Shown: positions 45,759 to 55,563, counted from the first letter of the stretch. The stretch is 64,000 nt of DNA from UBA1926 sp002337215 (GCA_963973795.1 CAXBAF010000018.1:27532-91531), one strand, 5' to 3'. Made by a program: numbers and translations. The notes: generated from the letters alone by a model not told the origin.

Positions 45759-47075
45759 ATGGAACGGGCCTTCTTCGGGGGCGCGGCCGCGTGCGCTCTC
45801 GCAATCACAACCGGGTTGGCAGCAGGCGATGACCTGCTCCGCCTCTGGGGCATCGACAACGACGACGCCCAGCTTTTCGCCATCGACGACGTCCGCAATC
45901 CCGGCGCAACCCTCGTCGATTTCGGCCGGATCCACGTCGCCGACGGCTTCGCGTCTCACACCGTCGAGGGTGACATCCAGGCCTTCACGATCGTGAATAC
46001 GTTCGACGCGTTCTTCGTCTCCAGCGAAGGCGTCGGGAGCGTCCCGGGCCCCGTGCTGCTGCACATCGACCTGCACGATCTCGACACATCGGGCGAGGCG
46101 GGCGAGACCAACCCCGGTGTCGTCACCGCCGACGTGATCGGCTCGCTGCTCGACGCCGGGTGGGACCCCGCCTGGTCCGTCACCGGCATCGCGGGCGATC
46201 CGCTCTACAACGAGATGTACATCCTCGGTGCCGATGGTGACGACACCACCAACGATACCATCGCGCGCATCCACGCCAACACCGACCGCACCGTCGAGAT
46301 CACACCCATCGGCGAGATCCGGTGGCGCTTCGGCGGCGTCACCATGGGCGGCGACATGACCCTGGGCCCCTCGGGTCTGCTGATGATCTCCGATGAGTCG
46401 CAAGGCCGGATCGTGATGGTCGAACCCAATTCGGGCGAGGTCAAGGGCATCCGCCTCGAGGGGGTCCGCGTCGATACCGACATCGCCCGGTACGGCGGCA
46501 TCGCCTGGGACGGCTTCAACGACCGCACCGCGATGTACGACAACAACACCAACCAACTGATCGTCGACAACCGCAAGGACAACTCGATCACCGCATTCGA
46601 TCTGCTGGGGTCGGGTGTCAAGGAAGTCGGCGGGATGGAGTTCGTCTTCCGGCCGACCCCGCCCGACCAGAACGCGCCGTCATCGGCCTCGCCGCGCGCA
46701 CAGCGGGTCGGCAACTTCACTCGGTCGAACGACTACGGCCGGCCGAAGGGCGTCTCGCCCTCCAGCGGCGGCGGCGGGGGCCAGAACAGCCTGAACCCGC
46801 TCGACCCGAGCCAGTTCCCGCCCGATCCTCTGGACCCGCCCTTCGACCCGCCGAGCGATCCCCCGACCGACGGCGACCCGCCGACAGGTGGCCCCCCGCC
46901 GGGCGGCGACCTGCCCCCCGACGAGTTCGACGACCCGCCCGAGGGCCCGCCCCCGCCGGACGGCCCGCCGGATGGTCCTCCTGATGGTCCGCCGAATATC
47001 CCGGCCCCCGGTGGGCTCGCGGTGCTGGGCCTGAGCGCCACCGCCTTGGTTCGCCGCCGCCGTCGCAACGCCTGA
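45759..47075 (+). CDS. Secreted protein with proline-rich linker and PEP-CTERM-like tail
   Basis: 438 residues. Signal peptide 'GGAAACALAITTGLAAGDD', then a ~290-residue beta-propeller-like domain ('LLRLWGIDNDDAQLFAID', 'LMISDESQGRIVMVEPNSGEVKGI', 'QLIVDNRKDNSITAFD'). Residues ~335-412 are an extended Pro/Asp/Gly linker with repeats of G-P-P-D. It ends 'IPAPGGLAVLGLSATALVRRRRRNA', a sorting signal like that of the gene at 33242. Surface protein of unknown function; the linker would hold the propeller off the cell surface. Confidence 0.85.
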   Translation: MERAFFGGAAACALAITTGLAAGDDLLRLWGIDNDDAQLFAIDDVRNPGATLVDFGRIHVADGFASHTVEGDIQAFTIVNTFDAFFVSSEGVGSVPGPVLLHIDLHDLDTSGEAGETNPGVVTADVIGSLLDAGWDPAWSVTGIAGDPLYNEMYILGADGDDTTNDTIARIHANTDRTVEITPIGEIRWRFGGVTMGGDMTLGPSGLLMISDESQGRIVMVEPNSGEVKGIRLEGVRVDTDIARYGGIAWDGFNDRTAMYDNNTNQLIVDNRKDNSITAFDLLGSGVKEVGGMEFVFRPTPPDQNAPSSASPRAQRVGNFTRSNDYGRPKGVSPSSGGGGGQNSLNPLDPSQFPPDPLDPPFDPPSDPPTDGDPPTGGPPPGGDLPPDEFDDPPEGPPPPDGPPDGPPDGPPNIPAPGGLAVLGLSATALVRRRRRNA

Positions 47076-47121
47076 ACGCGAACCGTGACGTCAGCGCGTC
47101 GAGAAAGTTCACGCAATGAAC

Positions 47122-47160
47122 ACACGCCGGGCTTGTCTCTCTGGGACAAGCCCGGCGTGT
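47122..47160. terminator. Strong hairpin terminator
   Basis: Perfect 16-bp stem (47122-47137 with 47145-47160), 7-base loop, between convergent genes; no long T run but very stable. Probably ends transcripts from both sides. Confidence 0.75.
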
Positions 47161-47251
47161 TCCGTTCTCCAGAGGTTGTTCCACGGATGCCGCTCGGCGG
47201 GACCGGGCCCTGTGCCCGAGCCATTCACGTTCCGCTCGGCTGCGGCGGGGC

Positions 47252-48646
47252 TCAGGGGTTGCAGGGCGTGAGGAATGCACCGACGAACACGCCGATGTCG
47301 CCCAGATCAAAGACGCCGTCGGGGTCCAGATCCGCGATCGGGTTCTGCGAGAGGAACCCGGAGGTGAACGCGCCGATGTCGGCAAGATCCAGCACGCCGA
47401 ACGGCTCTGCGAGGTCGGCGGCGTTGCACCCGCCCGGCTCGGCCAGCGGCAGTTGGAAATCGACGATCACCGGCAGGTGGTCGGCGGCGACCGACGACGC
47501 GATGACCGGGGCGCTCGGGAACCCTCGCAAGGGCTCGGGGAGCTGCGCGGTCTGGGGCGGGGTCGCGGAGTTGAAGATGAACTGTCGGCGGACGCCCTCG
47601 ACGACGCTGTCCTGCCAGGCGATGTAGTCGAGCTTGCTGCTGCCCCGGGTGTCCTCGTCGTTGTTGAACGGGTCTCGGGCGTCGTCGTAGGTCGAGTCGC
47701 TCCGGTCGCGGTCCGTCCCGTCGGTGCCGCCCGTGAACTCCGCCCGCGTCATCCACTCCGCCGGACCCTTGCGTCCGTTGGTCGCCTCGTCCTCGTTCCA
47801 GTCGCCGCCCCAGATCACCGGCGTGTTCTCGTCGAGGATCATGGTGGGGGAGGGGAACGGGATCCGCTGGTTCGGGTCCGGGAGGCCCGTCCCCGCGCCG
47901 TTGTACAGATAGTCGATCGTGTACGCGACGATCTGCCCTGCCTCGAGCCGCTCTTCCCGATCGTCGCTCGATCCGCCCGCCTTGAAGTGCGCGTTGCCGA
48001 CGACCAGGTCGCCCGCGTACACGTCGTCGGGGAGGTCGATCTCCGCGAACGCCTGCCCGCGGATCACGACCCCTGTCGGGGCGTACGCGTCCTGGATCAC
48101 CAGCACCTCGGGGTTGGTCGCGATGCCGTCCCCGTTCAGGTCCGCGAACGGGAACCGGCTCAGGATCACGTTGCGGTTGAACCCGTCGCTCACTGTGCTC
48201 ACGAACACGTGCGGCATGTCGAAGTCGGGCGCGTACGCGCGGACGAACGAGGTCACCGTCCCGCCCTCGAACGGGTCGGCCCCGCCGTTGAAGAACAGGT
48301 CGAACACCGTCTCGAGTTCCGACACCGAATCCACGCAGCCGCCGCACCCGTTGTCGGCCGTCTCCTGCAGGATGAGCACGTCCGGCTGCATGCCCGCGAC
48401 GATCCGGACGCACGCGTTCCAGTTGGCGACCTGGTTCCCCTTGGTGGGGTTCTCGGTGCGGATCGCGTCCTCGACGTTCCACGTCATCACGCGGATGTCG
48501 GTCGGGTCCGACTTGCCCCATTCCCCGTTGAACGGGTCCCACTGCGCACACGCGGTGTTGACGCAGAGCGACGTACCACAGGCGACGGCCAACGCCACGC
48601 AGGCCGTCAGTGTGCGGGAAGGATCACGATCGGAGGTCGAGGTCAT
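47252..48646 (-). CDS. Secreted EEP-family nuclease/phosphatase with dockerin-like tail
   Basis: 464 residues from ATG 48646 (AAGGA upstream). Signal peptide 'ACVALAVACGTSLCVNTACA'. The EEP fold has 'IRVMTWNVEDAI' (Asn), 'VLILQETADNG' (Glu), 'VIWGGDWNEDEATNG' (Asp/Asn) and 'AADHLPVIVDF' (Asp-His), all key residues present. The last ~60 residues, 'CNAADLAEPFGVLDLADIG' and 'IADLDPDGVFDLGDIGVFV', form a Cys-bounded double calcium-loop module (GC-type dockerin). Presumably an extracellular DNase or phosphatase held at the cell surface. Confidence 0.88.
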   Translation of the reverse strand: MTSTSDRDPSRTLTACVALAVACGTSLCVNTACAQWDPFNGEWGKSDPTDIRVMTWNVEDAIRTENPTKGNQVANWNACVRIVAGMQPDVLILQETADNGCGGCVDSVSELETVFDLFFNGGADPFEGGTVTSFVRAYAPDFDMPHVFVSTVSDGFNRNVILSRFPFADLNGDGIATNPEVLVIQDAYAPTGVVIRGQAFAEIDLPDDVYAGDLVVGNAHFKAGGSSDDREERLEAGQIVAYTIDYLYNGAGTGLPDPNQRIPFPSPTMILDENTPVIWGGDWNEDEATNGRKGPAEWMTRAEFTGGTDGTDRDRSDSTYDDARDPFNNDEDTRGSSKLDYIAWQDSVVEGVRRQFIFNSATPPQTAQLPEPLRGFPSAPVIASSVAADHLPVIVDFQLPLAEPGGCNAADLAEPFGVLDLADIGAFTSGFLSQNPIADLDPDGVFDLGDIGVFVGAFLTPCNP

Positions 48647-48720
48647 GGGCAAATCCTTCTGGTTCGCTCGCGTCGGGGCGGACGGTCCCGACCCATAACC
48701 GGCCGGGAGGTGGGAAACGA

Positions 48721-48748
48721 AGCGCCCGGGCCGTTGGGCCCGGGCGCT
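48721..48748 (-). terminator. Hairpin terminator downstream of dockerin-bearing gene
   Basis: Perfect 12-bp GC-rich stem (48721-48732 with 48737-48748), 4-base loop, about 60 bases after the stop of the gene at 48807; followed on the minus strand by TTCGTTT. Confidence 0.8.
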
Positions 48749-48806
48749 CGCTGAGTTCGGTTGTTCTCGCCCCGCGATCGGATCATCGATCCCGCGGGCG
48801 ATCCGA

Positions 48807-50975
48807 TTACGGGCAGCCGGCCGTGAAGTTGCTCACGAACAGACCGATGTCGGTCAGGTCGTAGATGCCGTTGCCGTCCAGGTCGGCGATGGGCATCTGC
48901 GAGGTGAACCCGCCGACGAACGCGCCGATGTCCTGAAGGTCCAGCACGCCGAACGGCTCGGCGAGGTCGGCCGGGTTGCAGCCCTGCTCATCGAGGAAGT
49001 AGCCGATGTAGAGCAGCGTCTGGTACGACTGGTCGGGGCTCATCGGATCGGCGTTGCCGCCCGTCGGGTCCTCGTAGACGCCGTCCTCGTTGGTGTCGTA
49101 GACGATGTCGGCCTGAAGCACGATGCCGCCGTTGGTGATCGGATCGGCGTTGTCTACACCGGTCAGGTCGCTGTCGTCCCAGCCCCACGCACGGCCGTTG
49201 TTGCTGTTCATCGCCGAGGGCGACGAGACGCCCGAGCCGCCGCCGTCACCACTCGCGGCGACGGTATCCATGAACTGGATCTGGTAGCGAAGGCCCGAGT
49301 TCTGGCCGAAGAACGTCCGGCCCAGTTCGAGCACGAGTTCGAGCTCGTAGCCGAAGTCGGCACCCGGATCGGTCGCGACGTCGGTGCGGACCGCACGGAT
49401 CAGCACGGTGTCAAAGTCGATGAAGGGCTCCATGGTGACCGGGTCGATCTTGTCGAGCGCGGCCGACGCGAGGAACCAAGCGTTGCCGGCACCGTCGAAG
49501 GTCGGGGTCGACATCGACGGGCCGAGGGGACCCGCAGTCGGGAACGCGGTGCGGAAGGGGACGAGGTTGCCGATCGAGTTGCCGCCGGGACCGTCGAGGA
49601 TCTCCTTGCCGTTGCCGGCCGCGTCGGTCCATGCGATGATCGACCACTCCTCGTTGTCGCCGGCTTCGTCGAAGCGGACGACGACGCTCTGCATCGCGAG
49701 GTCGAACGAGACGCCGAACTCGCTGAGGACCGCGCCGGCGTAGTTGTTGCCGTCCGCGTCCTGTCCCAGCCCGACCATGCCCGCGTCGGAGCGGAAGCCG
49801 GTGATCCCGACGTACTGGCGGAACTCGCTGGTGCCCGGGATGTAGTTGATGGTCTTGCCGTCGGTCGGGTCCACGAGGGTGAAGGGCGGGGCGAACGAGT
49901 GGGCCTCGACAACCGCGCCGGCGGCGTCCACCGACCAGACGTTGATCTGGCGGGTGTCATCGGGCTGGTCCTTCGCGGCAACGCCGAACGTCGCGACACC
50001 CGAGTTCAGGATGTTGCGGGTCGTCTGACCGATCTGGCCGCGGTGATCGTTGGGGGTGAATCCGTTCGCGTCGGGGCCGAAGTGGTCCGCCGCCGCCGTC
50101 AGCGGGGCCGCGGCGCCGCGGACGAACTGGCTCGAGAAGTTGGCGCCGGCAACCAGGCCGTCACCGCCCGCGACCGACGCGGGGATGTTGGAGGGCTGGG
50201 GGTGGCGGTTGCCGCTGTTGACCAGCAGCCAGTCGCTCGCGTCCGCCGCGCCGGTGCCGTCGAGCAGGTTCACGGTGCCGCTCGCGCGCTCATCGGCGCG
50301 GAGACGGAACCAGTTCTCGCCGGAGGGAGCCGAGAGCGCGCCGCCCGAGCCGAACCCGTCGGTGCGCACATAAGTGTTACCGTCGGCGTCGAGCGAGCTG
50401 AACACGCCGCTGCCGGACGAGCCGGTGCCCGCCGCGTCCACGGTGCTGCCCGCCTCGATGCGGGTGACGTACAGACGGTTGGGCTCAGCGGGGTTGTAGT
50501 TCACGATCGCCGTCGAGATCGAGTCGCCGCTGAAGCCGTTGACCTCGAGGCTGTTGTCCATGCCGACCGCGAACTGGCTCGACACGCCGGTCGGCGAGAC
50601 GAACATGCTCGGGGCGGTGTTGGAGTCGGGGTTCACACCGACGCCGGGGGCGGCTTCCCAGAGGCCGTACGACTCGGAGGCGTAGGGAGCGTCCTTCAGC
50701 AGGTCGTCCGAGATGCCGTTGGCACCGACGAAGCCGGTGAAGAACAGCGGGTCGGTGCGGACACCCTTCATGATCGGGACGATGCCGAACGTGGTGCCCC
50801 AGGACGTCCCGAAGGGCGTCAGGTCGGCCACGTAGCTGAGAACCTGCTGGTTCGCGGCCAGCGGGTTGATCGCGTCGCCCGGCAGGCCCGGGGTGTTCGC
50901 GGTCGAATCCTGAGCGTGGACCGCGGCGGCCGAGCCGGCGATCGCGAGAAGGGTCACGGCGTGCATGCTGCGCAT
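48807..50975 (-). CDS. Secreted protein with dockerin-like tail, unknown
   Basis: 722 residues with a signal peptide ('VTLLAIAGSAAAVHAQ'). The body is beta-rich, Gly/Asp/Asn-rich and cysteine-free until the end; no catalytic motif was recognised. The C-terminal ~60 residues 'CNPADLAEPFGVLDLQDIG' ... 'IADLDGNGIYDLTDIGLFVSNFTAGCP' are nearly identical in pattern to the end of the EEP protein at 47252. Adjacent on the same strand to that gene, though a terminator lies between. Function unknown. Confidence 0.8.
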   Translation of the reverse strand: MRSMHAVTLLAIAGSAAAVHAQDSTANTPGLPGDAINPLAANQQVLSYVADLTPFGTSWGTTFGIVPIMKGVRTDPLFFTGFVGANGISDDLLKDAPYASESYGLWEAAPGVGVNPDSNTAPSMFVSPTGVSSQFAVGMDNSLEVNGFSGDSISTAIVNYNPAEPNRLYVTRIEAGSTVDAAGTGSSGSGVFSSLDADGNTYVRTDGFGSGGALSAPSGENWFRLRADERASGTVNLLDGTGAADASDWLLVNSGNRHPQPSNIPASVAGGDGLVAGANFSSQFVRGAAAPLTAAADHFGPDANGFTPNDHRGQIGQTTRNILNSGVATFGVAAKDQPDDTRQINVWSVDAAGAVVEAHSFAPPFTLVDPTDGKTINYIPGTSEFRQYVGITGFRSDAGMVGLGQDADGNNYAGAVLSEFGVSFDLAMQSVVVRFDEAGDNEEWSIIAWTDAAGNGKEILDGPGGNSIGNLVPFRTAFPTAGPLGPSMSTPTFDGAGNAWFLASAALDKIDPVTMEPFIDFDTVLIRAVRTDVATDPGADFGYELELVLELGRTFFGQNSGLRYQIQFMDTVAASGDGGGSGVSSPSAMNSNNGRAWGWDDSDLTGVDNADPITNGGIVLQADIVYDTNEDGVYEDPTGGNADPMSPDQSYQTLLYIGYFLDEQGCNPADLAEPFGVLDLQDIGAFVGGFTSQMPIADLDGNGIYDLTDIGLFVSNFTAGCP

Positions 50976-51566
50976 ATCTCGAATCTCCTTGCGAGTGTGT
51001 TGCTGCAGTGAGCGAATCAGAGATCAGATCGCAATCTGATCGTGTATCAACTGTTCGTATGCCGATCCGAGTCGCGCCGCGCCGAGACCCCGCGAGAACA
51101 CGCCGGGCCGCTGGAGGGCGGGACAATCAAACTGATTGTGGTTCTCGGACGAACCTCAATCTCTCCTCAATCGACGCCCATTCCAGACCAAAAGTCCCAG
51201 CCAGAACGGGTGCGAACGCTGTGCGCCGCACCGTGTTCGGAGCGCCCGCCAGAGTTTAGGCGACCCGCGAAAGCGAGCAAGGGGCCAGGCAGAATCTGCG
51301 CGGAATCTGAACACAGATTCTCCCGTGCAACGACCGAAAACAACCTGGAGTCATCGCATCTCCTTGCGTAAAAATACGTTGCGCTGAAATTGGAGCCCCG
51401 GCACCGGCCCGCACGATCCTTTCTGAAACAAGTTCACACCAGCCTCGGAAAGCGGCTACATTCGTCGCATGCGGCGCCGCTTTGCGAGGAGCGATGCCGA
51501 ATTCGAGGAGATCGGATCAACGGATTGATTCATCCCGCCGGAGCCAAGACGGCTAGGAGAGAGATC
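50976..51566. promoter_or_regulatory. Divergent intergenic region
   Basis: 591 bases between divergent starts, without a convincing gene. An 11-base motif (ATCTCCTTGCG) occurs twice, at 50983-50993 as the leader and RBS of the minus gene, and at 51358-51368. The second copy precedes, on the minus strand, only a 32-codon ORF. The region should hold promoters of both flanking genes. Confidence 0.45.
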
Positions 51567-54503
51567 GTGCGTTCACCCTTTATAGGTGTCGGTATCGCCG
51601 TGTCGATCGGTTTCGCCGCAATCGCGAGCACCGCCATCGCCGCGCCGGCCGCCCCGTCTTTGCCCGCTGATCACCACGACGCGGGCCCGGCCCTCGCCGC
51701 GCAGACGCCGCTCGCCGTTCTCAGCGGCAGCCGGGAAGCGATCGCCGAGGCCAAGCAGTCGGGTATTGCCCGCTTTATTGCACCGTTTGGCGGTGGTACC
51801 GGCAGCCACGCGTGGGTGGTTCGCCCCGCGTTCGATGCCGCCGCGATCAGCGGTCATCCGGGGCTGACCGCCTCACCCATCGATGCCTACACCCTCGTCG
51901 ATCTCGCCGCCCATGCACACCTGGAAGCGGGTCTCAGCAACGAGCCCGGGACCCAGTCGACCCTGCTGAACTCGTACTGGATCATCCCGACCGATCGCGA
52001 CCGCTCGTCACGCCGCCGGATCGGCGCACAGATTCTCGCCGGGGGCGGCACAGCCGAACTGATCGAATCCGATGGGCTGCTCATGCGCGCCGATCTCACG
52101 CCCCGCGGCCTCGCGGCCCTCGTCCTTTCAGGCGAGATCCTCTGGGCCGAACCCGCGACACCCCCCGAAACCGACGGGTCGTTTGTCCGCGATTTCGGCG
52201 GGGCGAACGCAATCGAAACGATCGAGGGTTTCCTCGGATCCGGTGTCATTGTCGAGATCGTTGACAAGGGGCTCTATCAGGATCACAACGACCTGCTCGC
52301 CTCCGATCCCTATCTGCGCACGCTCAACGACGGGCCCACGGATCACGGGACCGCGACGTACGGCATCATGTTCGGGAACGGCGAGACCGAATCGGAAGCA
52401 CGCGGCATGATGCCAGGGCAGCCGGGTCTCTTCAGCAGCTATCTCGAGATCGGCGACCGCGACGCGCACCTCGCCGGGTTCGCCGCCGACTTCGGGGGCG
52501 TCATCCAGTCCAACAGTTGGGGCTCGGGCGTCAACCGGCGCTACACCGCCCCGTCCGCCGAAATGGACGATTCCATCCTCCGCCACGGCGTGCTGGTATT
52601 TCAGTCCCAGTCCAACCGGGGCAACCCCGATTCGCGTCCCGAGGCGTGGGCGAAGAACGCGATCTCCGTGGGCGGCATCAACGGGCACGGCACGCTCGAT
52701 CGGTCCGACGACACCTGGGCGGGCGGCGCGAGCACAGGGCCCGCGATCGACGGGCGCATCAAGCCCGACCTCGTCTTGTTCAACGACGGCATCCTGACCA
52801 CCAGCGACGAGGGGACCGCGACCCACGCCCCGTTCACCGGCACCAGCGCCGCGACCCCGGCCGTCGCGGGTCACGCCGGGATCATGGTCGAGATGTGGCG
52901 CGCCGGCCTGTTCCACGGGGGCGATCCCCTCGCCGTCCCGGCCGACCGTCCGAGCGTCGCGATGGCGCGGGCGATCATGATCAACTTCGCCGAGCCGTAC
53001 GCGTTCACGCACACCGCCGACGATCTGGGCCGCTACCGGCAGGGCTGGGGCACCCCCGATCTCGTGAACATGTGGGCCCGGGCCCCCCGCACCGCGGTCT
53101 TTGATGGGACGCAGCCGCTCGCCGAGGGCGACGCATGGGTGCGCACATTCACGGTCAACCCGGGCGAGGCACGCGCCGCGTTCTCGCTCGCGTGGACCGA
53201 TCCCGCGGCCCTCCCGTTCGCCGACCGGACCACGATCAACGATCTGGATCTCCGCGTCGTCTCGCCCAGCGGCGCCGTCTACCTGGGCAACGCCGGGCTC
53301 CACGACGGCAACGACTCGACCCCCGGATCGCGTGATGGAAACGCCGACCGCGCCAACACGATCGAGAACGTCTTCATTGCCCAGCCCGAGCCGGGCACGT
53401 GGCAGGTCGAGGTCGTCGCGCACCGCGTCGCGGTCGCGACCGTTGAAGAAGCGGGCGAGCCCCGGACACCGTTCGCTCTCCTTGCGACAGGCGTGGACCC
53501 GCAGCCGGGCGAGTGCGCCGTCCGCATCGTCGGTGATATCCCCGAGCGTTTCCCGGCCCGCGATGAGTTGGTCATCGACTTCGAGACCCACGGCTTTGCG
53601 CCGAGCGGGAACGGAGAGATCCGTCTCTACTGGAACAACACGCTGGGCGGCTTCCCGATGACGCGGATTGGTCCGGACCGTTTCCGTGCGATTGTCAGTG
53701 GTCTCGAGTGCGGCGTGGAGTACCAGTACCGCATCGCGATCGACGCCGACGATGGCACGACGGTGATCTTCCCGCCCGATGCGGACGGGGCCCGCCCCGT
53801 CGCCATCGGGGCCAACGCCGTCCGCACCGACGCGAACCAAAGCGTGAACTGGACGACCGACGCGGACGACGACATCGCCGGCGGGGCATGGGAGCGAGGC
53901 ACCCCCGTGGGCGGCGGGCTCCGGTGGGACCCGCCCTTCGACGCCGACGGCGACGATCTCTGCTGGCTCACCGACAACCGGGCGGGGAACTCGGGCATCT
54001 CGGGCGGCACCGTCACGCTCACGAGCGCGCCGATCCCGATCGACGTGACACTCGAGCAGCCCGCGATCGCCTACGACCTGTGGCTCGCGTCCGACGCGGC
54101 GAGCCTGCCCACCGAAGATACGATGCTCGTCGAGGTCTCGTTCAACTTCGGGCAGACCTGGTCGCCCCTCGCGTCCGAGCGGAGTTCGTTCCGTTGGCAG
54201 CGACGCGTCCACCCGATCGATCCGGGGGATGCGCAGCTGGTCATGGTCCGCTTCAGCATCGGCGACGGCGGAGACGGCTCCCACGTCGAGGCCGGCATCG
54301 ACGGGCTTGCGCTCGTCGGCCAGAACTGCCCGCCCTGCCTGGGCGACATCGACGGCAACGGCGCGATCGACCTCAACGACATCGGCGAATTCGTCTTCGG
54401 GTATTCCAACCGGAGCTCAACGGCCGACCTGACCGGCGACGGCATGATCGATCTCGCCGACGTCGTCCGGTTCATCATCGACTTCCAGACGCGCTGCCGC
54501 TGA
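51567..54503 (+). CDS. Secreted subtilisin-family (S8) serine protease with dockerin-like tail
   Basis: 978 residues from GTG 51567 (AGGAGAG upstream), followed by a signal peptide ('GIAVSIGFAAIASTAIAAPA'). Catalytic triad: Asp233 in 'VIVEIVDKGLYQDH', His260 in 'DHGTATYGIMFG', Ser427 in 'PFTGTSAATPAVAGH'. A beta-sandwich follows (~520-640, 'NDLDLRVVSPSGAVYLGN', 'EPGTWQVEVVAHRV'), as in large bacterial S8 proteases. The tail has 'GDIDGNGAIDLNDIGEFVFGY' and 'ADLTGDGMIDLADVVRFII', a calcium-loop pair closed by Cys. An extracellular protease, likely surface-held. Confidence 0.9.
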   Translation: MRSPFIGVGIAVSIGFAAIASTAIAAPAAPSLPADHHDAGPALAAQTPLAVLSGSREAIAEAKQSGIARFIAPFGGGTGSHAWVVRPAFDAAAISGHPGLTASPIDAYTLVDLAAHAHLEAGLSNEPGTQSTLLNSYWIIPTDRDRSSRRRIGAQILAGGGTAELIESDGLLMRADLTPRGLAALVLSGEILWAEPATPPETDGSFVRDFGGANAIETIEGFLGSGVIVEIVDKGLYQDHNDLLASDPYLRTLNDGPTDHGTATYGIMFGNGETESEARGMMPGQPGLFSSYLEIGDRDAHLAGFAADFGGVIQSNSWGSGVNRRYTAPSAEMDDSILRHGVLVFQSQSNRGNPDSRPEAWAKNAISVGGINGHGTLDRSDDTWAGGASTGPAIDGRIKPDLVLFNDGILTTSDEGTATHAPFTGTSAATPAVAGHAGIMVEMWRAGLFHGGDPLAVPADRPSVAMARAIMINFAEPYAFTHTADDLGRYRQGWGTPDLVNMWARAPRTAVFDGTQPLAEGDAWVRTFTVNPGEARAAFSLAWTDPAALPFADRTTINDLDLRVVSPSGAVYLGNAGLHDGNDSTPGSRDGNADRANTIENVFIAQPEPGTWQVEVVAHRVAVATVEEAGEPRTPFALLATGVDPQPGECAVRIVGDIPERFPARDELVIDFETHGFAPSGNGEIRLYWNNTLGGFPMTRIGPDRFRAIVSGLECGVEYQYRIAIDADDGTTVIFPPDADGARPVAIGANAVRTDANQSVNWTTDADDDIAGGAWERGTPVGGGLRWDPPFDADGDDLCWLTDNRAGNSGISGGTVTLTSAPIPIDVTLEQPAIAYDLWLASDAASLPTEDTMLVEVSFNFGQTWSPLASERSSFRWQRRVHPIDPGDAQLVMVRFSIGDGGDGSHVEAGIDGLALVGQNCPPCLGDIDGNGAIDLNDIGEFVFGYSNRSSTADLTGDGMIDLADVVRFIIDFQTRCR

Positions 54504-54554
54504 CTCCGCGCACCGATTCATGGGAACGCCCGAAACGCGGTTTCTGCGGGATGT

Positions 54555-54606
54555 CTCAGCGGGACGACTCAGCGGGACCTCTCAGCGGGACCTCTCAGCG
54601 GGACAG
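54555..54606. repeat. 13-bp tandem repeat, four copies
   Basis: Four head-to-tail copies with unit CTCAGCGGGAC plus two variable bases (54555, 54568, 54581, 54594) cover the 3' end of psuG, including its stop codon (54595-54597). Confidence 0.8.
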
Positions 54607-55497
54607 GGTCGCCGCGATCCGGACCGCCAGCCGCGCCGCGAGCCGTGCGTTTGAGCGCACGAGCGCGAGGTTCGAGCGCAGCGTCGCGCCGCCCGAGATC
54701 TCGTGCAGCGCGCCGAGCACCGCCGGTGTGATATCACGGCCCGCGGTCCCGGTGGTCCGCCGCTGCGCCTCCCCGAGCCAGCCGTCCCAGTCCGTGCGCG
54801 CAATCTCGTCTGGTTCGGGGATCGGGTTGCACACGAGCACCCCGCGCCCCGTGCGCGCACACTCGAACGCGACGAAGTCCGCGAGATCCTCCGCGTCGTC
54901 GAACCGGGCGTCCAGCAACGACTCGGCGTCGGGGTTCTCCCGGAGGTAGAACGCCGGGAAACGATCGGTCCCGAAGCCCACGCAGGGCACGCCCAGCGAT
55001 TCGAGCGCCTCGCGCGTCGCCGTGACATCCAGCAGGGACTTGGTCCCGCTCGCGACAACCGCGAGCGGGAACCGCGCGAGCGCCATCAGGTCCGCGGAGA
55101 TATCCAGGTGCTCGCCGAACCCGCGGTGGACGCCCCCGATGCCCCCGGTCGCGAACGTGCGCACGCCGGCGGCCGTTGCGAGTTCCATCGTGGTGCTCAC
55201 CGTGGTCGCCGCGTCGGCGTTGCGATGGAGGAGCGCCCCGAGGTTCGCGGTGTTGGCCTTCTCGACAGGACGCCCGTCGAGCATCGCCCCGAGTTCCTCG
55301 TCGGTCATCCCGACGATGGGCGTCCCGCCCAGCACCCCGATCGCGCACGGCTCGGCGCCCTCCCCGCGGATGATACCGTTGAGTTCAACACTGAACGGCA
55401 AGCCCTCCCCGGGCGGGAGCCCGAGCGCCGGGAGGGTGGTCTCGAGCGCGACGCTGTTGGGAACAGATCGGTTGGTGATGTCCGTTTCGAGTTTCAT
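54595..55497 (-). CDS. psuG: Pseudouridine-5'-phosphate glycosidase
   Basis: Splits pseudouridine 5'-phosphate to uracil and ribose 5-phosphate. 300 residues from ATG 55497, the normal length. Typical segments: 'VALETTLPALGLP', 'PCAIGVLGGTPIVGM', the catalytic lysine in 'PVEKANTANLGALLHRN', 'TFATGGIGGVHRGFG' and 'VPCVGFGTDRFPAFYLRE'. Divergent from the M28 peptidase gene (66 bases). No psuK kinase is seen beside it. Confidence 0.95.
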   Translation of the reverse strand: MKLETDITNRSVPNSVALETTLPALGLPPGEGLPFSVELNGIIRGEGAEPCAIGVLGGTPIVGMTDEELGAMLDGRPVEKANTANLGALLHRNADAATTVSTTMELATAAGVRTFATGGIGGVHRGFGEHLDISADLMALARFPLAVVASGTKSLLDVTATREALESLGVPCVGFGTDRFPAFYLRENPDAESLLDARFDDAEDLADFVAFECARTGRGVLVCNPIPEPDEIARTDWDGWLGEAQRRTTGTAGRDITPAVLGALHEISGGATLRSNLALVRSNARLAARLAVRIAATLSR

Positions 55498-55563
55498 GAG
55501 CGGATACGGTACGGTGCATCCGGTGAAGACGCGCGCACGATCGAGACACCGCAGGAGACCGAC

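Noticed and set aside
45128..45832. 234-codon plus-strand ORF after the second PilZ gene
   Set aside because: Arg/Ser-rich, overlaps the end of the PilZ gene and the next gene's start, no RBS or motif.
46790..47010. Repetitive G-P-P-D coding stretch as a CRISPR-like or satellite repeat
   Set aside because: It is in frame and forms the proline-rich linker of a surface protein.
54703..55563. Long 5' extension of the M28 peptidase reading frame
   Set aside because: It runs antisense through psuG; the true start with signal peptide and GGAG is at 55564.
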